Positions 1 to 10,303 of a DNA stretch of 53,637 nucleotides are shown in pieces. Position 1 is the first letter of the stretch. Every line of letters begins with the position of its first letter. The notes beneath the pieces are model-generated. The model was not told where the DNA came from. It searched no databases and saw only the letters and a list, made by a program, of their open reading frames with translations. This DNA is from an uncultured Prevotella sp. (lineage in GTDB: Bacteria; Bacteroidota; Bacteroidia; Bacteroidales; Bacteroidaceae): the NCBI RefSeq assembly GCF_937863835.1, contig NZ_CALMHT010000157.1, positions 1 through 53,637 of the forward strand, in the 5' to 3' direction. The position numbers and the translations under genes are program-made.

Positions 1-5
1 AACCT

Positions 6-3000
6 ATGCAATTATTACGGAAAGTAAGGCATGTATTAGCCATCTGCCTCTTTACTTGTTCTGTAACGGTCTTTGCACAACAGGGCACAGACCGGCATAA
101 CTTCATATTCTCGAATTTAAACACAAGCGACGGTCTGAGCAGTGCCCGTATCTATTCCATTATGCAGAGTGCCGACGGTGCGATGTGGTTCGGTACCAAG
201 AATGGTGTCGACCGATATAATGGATATTCTATACAAAACTACGATTTATTCAAAAAGACCAGATTCAGTGATGCCTGCGGCCGAAGTGTACAAATGGTGA
301 GTGATTCCCGAAAAAACATTTATGCGTATGACAATAAGGGGAAAATTTATGCTTACAATGTCGCTCTTGACAGATTTGAATTGAAATATGATTTGGGTAT
401 CATCTTATCCAGGCCTGTTATTCTCAATAATGTATATATTGACAACCAACTTAATTTTTATTTTGCACTAGACGATGGACTGTACTTCATCCGAAACAAC
501 GGTAAAAGTGGGTTCATCTGCCACCATATCTTGGTTAACAACCTGAACATGATCAGCTCGGGCGAAGGACAGTTGATTGTAGGTACCGAACATGGGGCCT
601 TCATCTATTCCACGAAAACAGGAAAGATGAAATGCATTACAAAATCCATATCAGTTTTATCATCCTTCTTCGATGCCCCTACCCGACGTTTATGGCTAGG
701 TTCTTTTCATCATGGCATCAAGGTTTATGACACACGCAGTTGGAAAGAAATACCAATGCCGGCTCTTGCCAGTCTGCCCAAAACACCTGTCCGTTCAATA
801 GAACGGATGAACACTTCGACCTTACTTTTCGGTATTGACGGTGCGGGTGTATACGCTTCTCTACGCGACGGAAAAGCAGCGTGGCTGCTCTTCAATGCCG
901 AAGACAAAACCAATAATGCGCTTCACGGGAACGGCATATACAGTATCTGTACAGACCGTTTTGGTGATATCTGGATGGGGTCATACTCTGGTGGTATTGA
1001 TATGGCTATCCCGATAGGTCATGTCATGGAGATTGTACAGCACGAGTATCTCAACGACCAGTCGTTGGTAAACAGTTGTGTCAACTGCGTCATGGAAGAT
1101 AAGGCAGGGAATATCTGGTATGCGACCGACCAGGGTGTGAGCATGCAGGACAAAAAGACAGGCAGATGGAAACATTCGCTATATAATAAAGTGGCCATCA
1201 CTCTTTGTCCCGACAGTCATGGTGGGATACTTGTGGGGACTTATGGAGACGGTGTCTTTGAAGTTTCCCCGAATGGGACTGTGCGCCAGGCTTATTCAGT
1301 ATCCAACGGAATACTGAAAACGGACTATGTATATAGTCTGTTAAAGGATAATAGTGGCAATATATGGATCGGTTGTCTTGACGGACCTACTGTCATGATA
1401 GGAAACGGCGTCAGAAAATATTATGATGTGCAACAGGTACAGACCATGACCGAGATGCCCGACAGCCGAATAGCAATCGGCACATCAAACGGACTTTATG
1501 TCATCGATAAGAACAGGGGAAAAATCGAACCGTATTTCACGATAAGAGATTTTCCAAAAAGAGATGTCAACTATTTCATCCAGTCGGTACTTTTTGTCAA
1601 CAAGGATGTGGCTTGGATAGCTACCGACGGTGGCGGTATCTATGTCTACAACAAGAAACAGAAACAACTCAGAAACATCAATACATCAAACGGACTGCCG
1701 TCGAACACCGTCTACGCATTAGGCAAAGACAGGTTGGGACGCATTTTTGCCAGTACAGAACTGGGACTCGCTGTCGTTTCATCGAAAGACATGAAAGTGG
1801 TCAATATCAATTTTGTGAAAGGTCTTGACCGTGAATACAAAAGGATGTCGATAGCCACGATGCATAACGGCGATTTTATTCTAGGAACGAGTAGCGGTGC
1901 CGTCATCATCAATCCTCAACAGATTGCAGCACTTAACTACAAGACGAACCTACGTCTTGTGCGAATTGAACTCGAGGGAATAAATGACAACGAAGAAACT
2001 CAATGGCGAACCGACACATATAAAATGATGCGGGAAGGCTCCCTCCGACTTTCTCACGACCAAAACACATTCGATATCGTTTTCGAGAGTATCAACTACA
2101 AATATCAGCATGACATCGCTTACCAATATATGCTTGAAGGATTCGATAAATACTGGAGTAAACCTTCGCGGAACCAAAATGCCCATTACACCAACTTACC
2201 CCCGGGTAATTATCGGTTTATTGTGAAAAGCATCAGTAGAAGCGACGGCAAAACAATCAGTCAGAAAAGTATTGATATACATATAGCGCAACCCTGGTGG
2301 AATTCGTGGATGGCATGGATGATATATACAGCCATATTTGTTGCATTGATATATCTGGCATGGCAATTCTATCACGACCGGCTGGAACACAGATATTATG
2401 ACGAAAAGATACGTTTCTTCGTAAATACCGCACACGACATACGTACTCCACTGAGTCTTGTGCTTGCCCCACTGAATGATATAGCAGAGGACAGTACGCT
2501 CAACGGCAATACGCGCAACTATCTGGACATTGCCCGGAGAAACGGAGAAAAACTATTGAAAATGGTGACCCAACTGCTCGATTTTCAGAAGGTAGAAAGA
2601 AAACTGACCAATATGAATGTACGGCAACTGAATCTCAGGACTATGCTCAACGAACAGATCGATAAATTCTCACTTGTAGCCAGCAAGAAGAATATCAGTC
2701 TGACGTTAGACGAATGTCCTGAAGATGAAACAGTATGGATGGATACGGACATGGCTGACAAGATATTCGAGAACCTATTGTCGAACGCCGTGAAATATAC
2801 GCTCAATGGAGGACATGTATGTATCCGCGCATGGAATGATGACAGTCATATATACATAGAGGTGAAGGACGACGGCATCGGTATTCCGAAAAAGTCGCAA
2901 AAACATATCTTCCAGAATTTCTACCGTGCAGATAATGCGGTCAATTCGAAAGAGACAGGAAGCGGTCTTGGACTGATGCTGGTGGAACGCCTTGTGGCAC

Positions 3001-3977
3001 AGCATCATGGTAAACTGACTTTTGAAAGTGAAGAAAACAATGGTTCCACATTCCTTATGACACTGCACAAGGGGTACGAACATTTAAAGGAATTCCTTGA
3101 TAAGACAAGTGATGCTGTCACCGACAGCAGACCAGAGAGCTACTCCGGCAATCTTCAGGAAGCCAGTCCTCCGACAGAGACTGACGAAAACAAAGAAACA
3201 ATCCTGTTTGTTGATGACAACGATGAACTGCGCAACTACATCCGACTGACATTCAGTTCATCCTATCATGTTCAGACGGTTGATAGCGGGGAAGCTGCAT
3301 TGGCTTTTCTGGAACATGAAGTGTGCGACATCGTTGTCTCTGATGTGATGATGCCCGGCATGAATGGAAACGACTTATGCCATATCATCAAAGAAAATCC
3401 TGAAACATCATGGTTGCCTGTTATCCTGCTTACAGCCATATCAGGGCGCGACTTCGTCATCAAAGGACTGGAAAAAGGTGCCGACGACTATATCACCAAA
3501 CCTTTTGATGTAGAAATTCTTAAAAAGAAAATAGACAGTATTCTTCTCAATCACCGCAGACTGAGCAAATATTATCTGAAACATTCGTTAGACATCGCCC
3601 GTCAAGACACCAGCGGACAAGAACCTGAGGAATTGATTGAGGAAGAGCGGAATGAAATCAATGAAAGCGACCAAGAATTTGTTGAGAAGGTCACCTCAAT
3701 CGTGATGGAAAACCTTGCATCCACCGATTTTAATATAGACGGATTATGCAGGGAAATGGCCATGAGCCGTACACTTTTCTATGGTCGGCTGAAAAAACTG
3801 ACATCCAAATCTCCACAAGATTTCATCCGTATCATCCGTCTTGAAAGGGCCGCCTCTTTGATAAAAGAAGGTAAATCGGTACTGGATGTCTCTGTTTCGA
3901 CAGGCTTCGTCAATGTGAAACATTTTAGTACCACATTTAAAAAGCATTTTGGGGTTTCTCCTAGTAAGTATAAGTAA
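6..3977 (+). CDS. Hybrid two-component system regulator (HTCS) of a polysaccharide utilization locus
   Basis: One-protein sensor kinase and transcription factor of 1323 residues, a usual HTCS length. In order it shows a signal peptide (about 1-24), a periplasmic beta-propeller made of repeated 'DRFGDIWMGS'-like blades (about 35-660), a Y_Y_Y domain (about 690-755), one membrane segment (about 768-788), a HisKA domain with phospho-acceptor H810 in AHDIRTPL, a HATPase domain with DDGIGIP and GSGLGL, a receiver domain with phospho-acceptor D1113 in VSDVMMPG, and a C-terminal AraC-type HTH (about 1220-1320). Family knowledge: the propeller binds an oligosaccharide released from the target glycan, and the protein then activates the adjacent susC/susD genes. 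It lies 145 bp upstream of susC on the same strand and ends in its own terminator, so it is probably a separate transcript. The ATG at 6 is the start; the promoter is outside the window. The inducing sugar cannot be read from sequence. Confidence 0.96.
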   Translation: MQLLRKVRHVLAICLFTCSVTVFAQQGTDRHNFIFSNLNTSDGLSSARIYSIMQSADGAMWFGTKNGVDRYNGYSIQNYDLFKKTRFSDACGRSVQMVSDSRKNIYAYDNKGKIYAYNVALDRFELKYDLGIILSRPVILNNVYIDNQLNFYFALDDGLYFIRNNGKSGFICHHILVNNLNMISSGEGQLIVGTEHGAFIYSTKTGKMKCITKSISVLSSFFDAPTRRLWLGSFHHGIKVYDTRSWKEIPMPALASLPKTPVRSIERMNTSTLLFGIDGAGVYASLRDGKAAWLLFNAEDKTNNALHGNGIYSICTDRFGDIWMGSYSGGIDMAIPIGHVMEIVQHEYLNDQSLVNSCVNCVMEDKAGNIWYATDQGVSMQDKKTGRWKHSLYNKVAITLCPDSHGGILVGTYGDGVFEVSPNGTVRQAYSVSNGILKTDYVYSLLKDNSGNIWIGCLDGPTVMIGNGVRKYYDVQQVQTMTEMPDSRIAIGTSNGLYVIDKNRGKIEPYFTIRDFPKRDVNYFIQSVLFVNKDVAWIATDGGGIYVYNKKQKQLRNINTSNGLPSNTVYALGKDRLGRIFASTELGLAVVSSKDMKVVNINFVKGLDREYKRMSIATMHNGDFILGTSSGAVIINPQQIAALNYKTNLRLVRIELEGINDNEETQWRTDTYKMMREGSLRLSHDQNTFDIVFESINYKYQHDIAYQYMLEGFDKYWSKPSRNQNAHYTNLPPGNYRFIVKSISRSDGKTISQKSIDIHIAQPWWNSWMAWMIYTAIFVALIYLAWQFYHDRLEHRYYDEKIRFFVNTAHDIRTPLSLVLAPLNDIAEDSTLNGNTRNYLDIARRNGEKLLKMVTQLLDFQKVERKLTNMNVRQLNLRTMLNEQIDKFSLVASKKNISLTLDECPEDETVWMDTDMADKIFENLLSNAVKYTLNGGHVCIRAWNDDSHIYIEVKDDGIGIPKKSQKHIFQNFYRADNAVNSKETGSGLGLMLVERLVAQHHGKLTFESEENNGSTFLMTLHKGYEHLKEFLDKTSDAVTDSRPESYSGNLQEASPPTETDENKETILFVDDNDELRNYIRLTFSSSYHVQTVDSGEAALAFLEHEVCDIVVSDVMMPGMNGNDLCHIIKENPETSWLPVILLTAISGRDFVIKGLEKGADDYITKPFDVEILKKKIDSILLNHRRLSKYYLKHSLDIARQDTSGQEPEELIEEERNEINESDQEFVEKVTSIVMENLASTDFNIDGLCREMAMSRTLFYGRLKKLTSKSPQDFIRIIRLERAASLIKEGKSVLDVSVSTGFVNVKHFSTTFKKHFGVSPSKYK

Positions 3978-4001
3978 ATCAAGTATTTACACTAGAAATA
4001 G

Positions 4002-4043
4002 AAAGGTTTCAAATAACAATATGTTAGATTTGAAACCTTTTTT
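4002..4043 (+). terminator. Rho-independent terminator after the HTCS gene
   Basis: A 13-bp perfect stem (4002-4014 with 4028-4040, AAAGGTTTCAAAT and its complement) closes a 13-nt loop and is followed by T residues through 4043. It lies 24 bp after the HTCS stop codon and separates that gene from susC. Confidence 0.85.
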
Positions 4044-4057
4044 GTTTGTATACAAAC
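4044..4057. promoter_or_regulatory. Perfect 14-bp palindrome upstream of susC, candidate operator
   Basis: GTTTGTATACAAAC is its own reverse complement. It starts directly after the T-run of the HTCS terminator and ends 21 bp before the susC -7 box, so it covers or abuts the -33 position. Binding by the HTCS AraC domain is an inference; AraC proteins more often use direct repeats. Confidence 0.5.
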
Positions 4058-4078
4058 CTACCTTAAACATTTTACTTT

Positions 4079-4086
4079 TACTTTTG
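4079..4086 (+). promoter_or_regulatory. Promoter -7 box for the susC/susD/SGBP/GH3 operon
   Basis: TACTTTTG matches the Bacteroidetes -7 consensus TAnnTTTG and sits 36 bp before the susC ATG, predicting transcription from about 4090. No good -33 TTTG is present at the usual spacing, which fits a promoter that needs an activator. Confidence 0.6.
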
Positions 4087-4122
4087 CACCGTCAATTTTT
4101 GTTAATAACATAACTTATACAA

Positions 4123-7100
4123 ATGAACAAACTTAATCATGAATTTGTTAGTGTACTGTGTGCAAGTTTAATTTTCTTGCCACTGGGTGTACAGCGATTG
4201 TGTGCAACTGAACCTAATGTTGCTGTAACGCAGCAGTCGCAAAAAATTTCGGGAACTGTTTCGGACGGAACAGAACCGATCATTGGTGCCAGTATCACTG
4301 TAAAAGGTAATGGACAAGGAGTCGTTACCGATCTGAATGGGCGTTTTACTCTTGATGTAAAACCCGGAACTTTGTTAACCGTCAGTTATATGGGCTACAA
4401 ATCTGTCGTAGTAAAGGCGGCGGACAATATGAGAATAGTGCTCAAAGAAGACGCTAAGATGATAGACGAGGTGGTAGTGACAGCTCTTGGTATCAAGCGC
4501 GACCGCAAGGCTCTTGGATATGGCGTAGGTGAAGTGAAGGGTGATGAACTGAAAAAGGCGAAGGAAACCAATGTCATCAACTCTTTGGCGGGTAAGATAC
4601 CTGGACTCGTCATCAGTCAGACGGCAGGCGGACCTTCAGGTTCCACTCGTGTCATCCTGCGTGGTAGTACCGAAATGACCGGAAACAACCAACCTCTCTA
4701 TGTAGTAGACGGAGTGCCTTTGGACAATACCAACTTCGGTAGTGCCGGTACTTATGGTGGTTTTGACCTCGGTGACGGAATTTCGAGTATCAATCCTGAT
4801 GATATAGAAAACATGTCAGTACTGAAAGGTCCTGCGGCATCTGCTCTCTATGGTAGTAGAGCTTCACATGGTGTGATCCTTATCACTACAAAGAAAGCGG
4901 CCAAAGACAAGTTCAGTCTTGAATACAATGGTTCCATAACAATGGATACCCAACTTGCCAAATGGAATAACATACAGCAGGTATATGGTATGGGTAGTAA
5001 CGGTAATTACAGTTACGACGCTGTTTCCAACACGAATAAGAGTTGGGGACCAAAGGCTGACGGAACGAATATGCTGAAATATTTCGATGGCGTAGAGCGT
5101 CCTTATAATATTATTCCTGACAACACTTCTGAATTTTTCCGCACGGGTTATACAGCAACGAATACGGCTATTGTCGGAGTAAACAGTGGCGCCACAGGAG
5201 TTCGTTTCACCTATACCGATATGCGCAACAATGATATTGTCCCCAACACAAATATGAGCCGCGATATCTTCAATATTCGTGCCAACACATCTGCTGGAAA
5301 ATTCGATTTCGATTTCAGCGCCAACTATACACGTGAGTATGTGAAGAACCGTCCTGCATTGGGTGACAGCAAGTCGAACATCGGTAAGAACCTGATGACA
5401 CTTGCCACAACTTATGATCAGGAATGGCTTAAGACCTATCAGGACCAGAACGGTGAATATTCCAACTGGAACGGTATGGACCCTTATAATGTGAATCCTT
5501 ATTGGGATGTATACAAGAATTCGAACGAGTCGAAGAAAGACCAGTTCCGTCTCACGGCCAAGGTAACATGGAACGTCTCCAAACACTTTAAGTTGCAGGG
5601 AACGATGGGAGCCGATCTGAATTGGTTCATGTTCAATGACTTCAAAGCACCTACGACTCCGGGATTTGAAGCTGGAAGAATGCAAAACAGCAATTTCCGG
5701 AACCGTATGTACAACTACGAAATACTCGCTTTATATAATAACACATGGGGCAATTTCGACTTCAACGCCACATTGGGCGGTAATGTATATAAGGTGAACA
5801 ACCTTACCTCTGTCATCACCGCGCAGGATATGCAGATACGCGATGTAGTGGCACTGATGAGTTTCAACGAAACAAGCATCGAAGAGAACACGTATCGGAA
5901 GCAAATTAATTCTGTTTATGGTTCAGTCAATGTGGGTTGGAAACATCTGTTATATCTTGATGCTACACTGCGTGGCGACCAGAGTTCCACGTTGCCTGTA
6001 AGTAATAATGTATATGTATATCCATCATTCTCAGGTAGTTTTGTCTTCTCCGAACTGGCTAAACTCGGAAAAATCATGCCTTATGGTAAACTGCGTATGT
6101 CGTGGGCACAAGTAGGTAGCGACACAGACCCTTATCAGTTGGGACTCGTTTACACAAAGTCCAGATTCACCTATCCGGGATACACCATCGGCAGTATCAA
6201 CAACAATACCATACCGAATAAAGATCTGAAACCGACAAAGACCAACTCTTTCGAAATCGGTCTTGAGGCTAAATTCCTGAACAACCGTATCGGACTTGAT
6301 ATGACTTATTATTCTCAGAAGAGTAAAAACCAGATTATGGGTATGGCCACATCATGGACTTCAGGTTACACTTACCGTCTGATAAACGCAGGAGAGATTG
6401 ACAACAAGGGTATTGAAATCGCCCTGAACACTCGACCGATACAGACAAAGGATTTTTCTTGGGACTTGAATTTCAACTTCTCTAAGAACAGCAATAAGGT
6501 CGTACAACTTGTCGATAACATGGATATGTTCGAACTGGAAAAAGCATCATGGCTGGATGTGCAGGTAGCTGCAAAAGTAGGCGAGAATTTCGGTTCGATC
6601 ATCGGTCCCGACTTCAAACGTAATGATGCCGGACAGATTCTCATCGACCCGAAGACAGGACTTCCTGAATATGATAAGAGTAATCACGTGTTAGGCAACG
6701 CATCTTGGGACTGGACAGGTGGTTTGACCACTTCTTTTACATACAAGAATGTATCACTATCAGCTATTTTCGATGTAAAAGTGGGAGCTGATCTCTATTC
6801 TATGTCAGCCCGTGCCGCTTACGAATCTGGAAAGACGACACAGACACTGGAAGGTCGTGAAGCTTGGTATCTGTCAGAAGAACAACGCCAGGAAGCTGGT
6901 TATCCCAAAGGCTCAGCCAACTGGAAAGCGACCGGCGGATTCGTCGCTCCCGGTGTAATCGACAATGGTGACGGCACCTATAAGGCAAACGATATTTACA
7001 TTAATCCTGAAGACTACTGGATGAGTGTATGCCGTAATGCTCCGTCAATGTTCATCTATGACAATTCATATATCAAATGCCGTGAACTGACACTGAGTTA

Positions 7101-7302
7101 CAATGTTCCGACATCTTGGTTGAAAAACATCGTAAAATCTCTCTCTGTATCGTTCGTTGCACGTAATCCGTTCATCGTTTGGAAGAACATCCCGAACATC
7201 GATCCAGACTCTAACTACAACAACACTACCGGTATGGGACTTGAATACGGTTCTCTCCCATCACGCAAGAGTTATGGTTTCAATGTCAACGTGAAATTTT
7301 AA
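4123..7302 (+). CDS. SusC-like TonB-dependent outer-membrane glycan transporter
   Basis: A 1059-residue SusC/RagA family protein. After a signal peptide (about 1-29) comes a carboxypeptidase-D-like regulatory domain (about 41-110, starting KISGTVSDG), a TonB-box-like segment (DEVVVTALG, about 115-124), a plug domain (about 140-245, with PLYVVDGVPLD and a LYGSRASHG segment) and a large beta-barrel ending in aromatic-rich FNVNVKF, as barrel proteins do. Family knowledge: SusC forms a lidded pair with SusD and imports oligosaccharides with energy from TonB. The gene starts a four-gene operon: susD follows after 21 bp. The length and domain order are normal for the family. The substrate is not visible here, although the SGBP and GH3 neighbours fit a beta-glucan-type oligosaccharide. 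Confidence 0.96.
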   Translation: MNKLNHEFVSVLCASLIFLPLGVQRLCATEPNVAVTQQSQKISGTVSDGTEPIIGASITVKGNGQGVVTDLNGRFTLDVKPGTLLTVSYMGYKSVVVKAADNMRIVLKEDAKMIDEVVVTALGIKRDRKALGYGVGEVKGDELKKAKETNVINSLAGKIPGLVISQTAGGPSGSTRVILRGSTEMTGNNQPLYVVDGVPLDNTNFGSAGTYGGFDLGDGISSINPDDIENMSVLKGPAASALYGSRASHGVILITTKKAAKDKFSLEYNGSITMDTQLAKWNNIQQVYGMGSNGNYSYDAVSNTNKSWGPKADGTNMLKYFDGVERPYNIIPDNTSEFFRTGYTATNTAIVGVNSGATGVRFTYTDMRNNDIVPNTNMSRDIFNIRANTSAGKFDFDFSANYTREYVKNRPALGDSKSNIGKNLMTLATTYDQEWLKTYQDQNGEYSNWNGMDPYNVNPYWDVYKNSNESKKDQFRLTAKVTWNVSKHFKLQGTMGADLNWFMFNDFKAPTTPGFEAGRMQNSNFRNRMYNYEILALYNNTWGNFDFNATLGGNVYKVNNLTSVITAQDMQIRDVVALMSFNETSIEENTYRKQINSVYGSVNVGWKHLLYLDATLRGDQSSTLPVSNNVYVYPSFSGSFVFSELAKLGKIMPYGKLRMSWAQVGSDTDPYQLGLVYTKSRFTYPGYTIGSINNNTIPNKDLKPTKTNSFEIGLEAKFLNNRIGLDMTYYSQKSKNQIMGMATSWTSGYTYRLINAGEIDNKGIEIALNTRPIQTKDFSWDLNFNFSKNSNKVVQLVDNMDMFELEKASWLDVQVAAKVGENFGSIIGPDFKRNDAGQILIDPKTGLPEYDKSNHVLGNASWDWTGGLTTSFTYKNVSLSAIFDVKVGADLYSMSARAAYESGKTTQTLEGREAWYLSEEQRQEAGYPKGSANWKATGGFVAPGVIDNGDGTYKANDIYINPEDYWMSVCRNAPSMFIYDNSYIKCRELTLSYNVPTSWLKNIVKSLSVSFVARNPFIVWKNIPNIDPDSNYNNTTGMGLEYGSLPSRKSYGFNVNVKF

Positions 7303-7323
7303 TTATTATAAGCAGAAATTACA

Positions 7324-8997
7324 ATGAAAAAATACAAATTATATATCACGGCAGCATTAGTGGCTAGTGCCATGACATTCACTTCTTGTAGTGATGATTA
7401 CATGACGAGCCTGAATACAGATCCTTCGAAGGCTGCCACTATTGATCCGAATGCCCAACTCACAACGGGCGAACTTCAGGTATATGGCGACATCGCTATG
7501 ATGGAAACCGTACGCAGTTATCTCTATGCGTTCAATCAGCAGTTGATGGGCTGTTGGAACACCACTAATTACGGAGGGCGCCACACGGTTGACAATAATG
7601 AGATGACTCATGTATGGCAACTGTTATATCCTATAGCTATCAAGAATGTGACTGATGCAGAAAGTCGTACGCATAATGATGCCTCAAAAACGAATATCAA
7701 TGCTGCTTTACGCGTGTACCGCACTTATCTGATGTCTGTCATCTCTGATATCTACGGAGACGCACCATACAAAGAGGCAGGCATGGGTTACATCAATGGA
7801 ATCGCTACGCCGAAGTTTGACAAACAGGAGGATATCTACAGTGATTTCTTCGCCCAGTTGGACACAGCTCTGACTCAGTTTGACGCATCAAAAGACAAGA
7901 TTACGGGCGATGTCATATATAAAGGTGATATCGCAAAATGGAAAAAGTTTGCCAATTCTCTACGTATGCGTTATGCCATGCGTATCTCTGATGTGGCTCC
8001 TGAACTTGCCAAAACTGAATTTCTGAAAGCGGCAAATGACCCTAATGGTGTCATGGAATCATCTTCTGAAGATGCACTGATCAAATACATCAATGTTTCT
8101 TTCAGTTTCGGTTCCGAGGCTTATGTCGATTATCGTGCCAACCGTATATCTCAGTTGCTCTTCGGTAACGACCCCTCTAATAACCCAAGTTATATCTGTT
8201 CTACATTCTACAATCAGATGAAAAACACAAACGATCCGCGCACATACAGAATTGCCCGTTTCTATTATGACGGTCTGATGAGTGCCACAGGTCCTGACAA
8301 TCGTGTAGACTTGACGGATGAGATTCTGAACGGGGGTGTCAAAGTGGAACCTCGCGACCCGGGAGCTTATTCATGGGAACCATGGCCGGCAGGATACAAG
8401 AGTACGATACTGACAGAGATGGCTAAATCGAATTCTAAGATTGACCCTAACCTTGCACGCGAGGTGGAGCCTAAGTTGGCGACCAACTTCCTCAAAGCTG
8501 AGAATCCGGGCGTTGTGATGACATCTGCTGAAGTAGATTTCCTCATGGCTGAGGCTGGTGTAAAAGGATGGCTGCAAAGCAGTATTTCTGCAGAGGATTA
8601 TTATAAATCGGGCGTGAGAAAAGCGATGCAGTTCCTTAGCGACAACTACGGTTGCGACCCGATCTCTTCTTCAGAAATTGATACCTATCTGGCAAACAAC
8701 GATTTCGGTCACACTGCAGAGAAACAAAAGGAGGCAATCAATGTACAGGCGTGGATTCTCCATTTCACGAATCCATTCGAGTGCTGGGCAAATGTAAGAC
8801 GTTCCGGTTACCCGCGCATGAAATCTCCTGCTGATTACGGCTTTGGTCAATTTCTCACAGGCGGAACAGAAATACCAGTACGTCTTTGTTATCCAGTGTT
8901 GGAATCCTCATACAATAAAGTCAACTATCAGGAAGCCCTCGACCGCATGGGCGGTACAGACGACTGGCACACACATGTATGGTGGGATGTTAAGTAA
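7324..8997 (+). CDS. SusD-like surface glycan-binding lipoprotein (SusD_like_2 type)
   Basis: A 557-residue SusD/RagB family lipoprotein. The signal peptide ends in a lipobox with Cys22, and the residues after it (SDDYM) are acidic, matching the Bacteroidetes lipoprotein export signal that sends lipoproteins to the cell surface. The body is helical TPR-like, with the typical early 'NTDPSKA' and 'SDIYGDAPYKEA' segments and the late stretch around FECWANVRRSGYPRM, as in the SusD_like_2 (PF12771) branch. Family knowledge: it caps the SusC barrel and captures oligosaccharide. It is 21 bp downstream of susC and 35 bp upstream of the SGBP gene, so these are cotranscribed. Ligand specificity cannot be assigned from sequence. 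Confidence 0.95.
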   Translation: MKKYKLYITAALVASAMTFTSCSDDYMTSLNTDPSKAATIDPNAQLTTGELQVYGDIAMMETVRSYLYAFNQQLMGCWNTTNYGGRHTVDNNEMTHVWQLLYPIAIKNVTDAESRTHNDASKTNINAALRVYRTYLMSVISDIYGDAPYKEAGMGYINGIATPKFDKQEDIYSDFFAQLDTALTQFDASKDKITGDVIYKGDIAKWKKFANSLRMRYAMRISDVAPELAKTEFLKAANDPNGVMESSSEDALIKYINVSFSFGSEAYVDYRANRISQLLFGNDPSNNPSYICSTFYNQMKNTNDPRTYRIARFYYDGLMSATGPDNRVDLTDEILNGGVKVEPRDPGAYSWEPWPAGYKSTILTEMAKSNSKIDPNLAREVEPKLATNFLKAENPGVVMTSAEVDFLMAEAGVKGWLQSSISAEDYYKSGVRKAMQFLSDNYGCDPISSSEIDTYLANNDFGHTAEKQKEAINVQAWILHFTNPFECWANVRRSGYPRMKSPADYGFGQFLTGGTEIPVRLCYPVLESSYNKVNYQEALDRMGGTDDWHTHVWWDVK

Positions 8998-9032
8998 TTA
9001 CAGATCGTATAATAGACATAATAAAGAAAAAA

Positions 9033-10289
9033 ATGAAAAAGATATATTTAATATTGCTGTCCTTCATGACGCTATGTGTCATATTCACTTCATGTAGCGC
9101 AGAAGATCCGTTTTCAACAGCGACTTCGGATGATAATCCACGTATTCTGGACCCGATCTTCCCTGACAGATCAAACGGACAACTGGCGACTTTCGCCACT
9201 ATATCACGTACGGATACACTGAATATGAAACTCACTGTGACGCCAGCCGACTATACGACTGTCACTTATTCTATCGATGATCAAGAGGTTGCTGAAGGCA
9301 AAGAACTTAAATTGCCTCTGCTGGCAGGTACTTATACAATCAAAATTGTTGCTGCCACTCAGGCAGGAAAGTCGACAAGCCGTGAGGGACTCGTTGTAGT
9401 AAAACCATTAAGTACAGACCCCTACTCATCTCCAGTGGCATCAGAGCGTATTGTGGCACCTGCTACCAAAGCACGCCTTCTGGGTGTTAATCTAGCCGGA
9501 GTAAAAAGTTTAAAAATAGGAACGACGGCTGTCAATGATATTACGTATGGAAAGGACGGAGATCAGGAATATATAGAATATGCTGTTCCTTCAGATATAG
9601 CCGAAGGTTCTTATCGGATGATTCTCATAGATAATGACGGTAATGAATATGGCGCAGAAAGCGTAACAGTAAGTAAAGCTGCGCTCGTCGTTTCAGGTGC
9701 CACACGTGCCAATGCCAATTCTGCATGGACACTGAAAGGTATCAACCTTGAGAATGTCGCATCTGTCACTATTGGCGACCAGACTGTCACGGCGTTCTCT
9801 AACCAGACAGCAACAGAACTGACGTTTACCTGTCCTGCTCTCTCAGATGGTGATTATGTAGTAACCGGTAAGACAAAAGACGGACAGACATTGCAGTTTT
9901 ACACTTCAACAGGTGCGAAGAGTCAGATCACAGCGACCATCTCATCTGAAATAACTCTTTGGGAAGGTCATCATTATGTGTCATGGGAATATCCTGACGG
10001 CAATCCTAACAAGACTTTCAATTTAATTGGCATGGACAAGTTCGCCACATTTAAAGCAGGTTCCACACTACGCATATACTACACGCTTGAACCATCTGCT
10101 ACCTATCATCAGATGCAGACGACGACAGGTTGGTGGACCAATCTACCTGGAACAAGTAAAATAGACTTACCTGCCGATGGTGTGAAAGAAGTGCTGCTCA
10201 CTCAAGAAGCATTGGACCTGATTCAGGCACAAGGTGGATTCCTCTGTGTAGGTCACGGATATTATGTAGACAGAGTTTCAATACAATAA
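9033..10289 (+). CDS. IPT/TIG-domain surface glycan-binding lipoprotein (SGBP-like)
   Basis: A 418-residue lipoprotein with lipobox Cys21 followed by SAEDPF, an acidic surface-export signal. Residues about 50-130 look like an Ig-like domain, about 145-215 and 220-295 like two IPT/TIG beta-sandwich repeats (note 'LLGVNLAGVKSLKIG' and 'LKGINLENVASVTIG'), and about 300-418 form a C-terminal domain rich in W, Y and H (WEGHHYVSWEYPDG, TTGWWTNLPG). In characterised loci, proteins in this position with this layout bind the target polysaccharide through the C-terminal domain; that role is inferred here. It sits between susD and the GH3 gene in one operon. No catalytic motif is apparent. Confidence 0.85.
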   Translation: MKKIYLILLSFMTLCVIFTSCSAEDPFSTATSDDNPRILDPIFPDRSNGQLATFATISRTDTLNMKLTVTPADYTTVTYSIDDQEVAEGKELKLPLLAGTYTIKIVAATQAGKSTSREGLVVVKPLSTDPYSSPVASERIVAPATKARLLGVNLAGVKSLKIGTTAVNDITYGKDGDQEYIEYAVPSDIAEGSYRMILIDNDGNEYGAESVTVSKAALVVSGATRANANSAWTLKGINLENVASVTIGDQTVTAFSNQTATELTFTCPALSDGDYVVTGKTKDGQTLQFYTSTGAKSQITATISSEITLWEGHHYVSWEYPDGNPNKTFNLIGMDKFATFKAGSTLRIYYTLEPSATYHQMQTTTGWWTNLPGTSKIDLPADGVKEVLLTQEALDLIQAQGGFLCVGHGYYVDRVSIQ

Positions 10290-10303
10290 AACAATAGGTA
10301 AAG

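Noticed and set aside
4864..5685. 273-codon minus-strand frame.
   Set aside because: It lies wholly inside the susC-like gene, and its I/V/H-rich composition is typical of a reverse-frame shadow.
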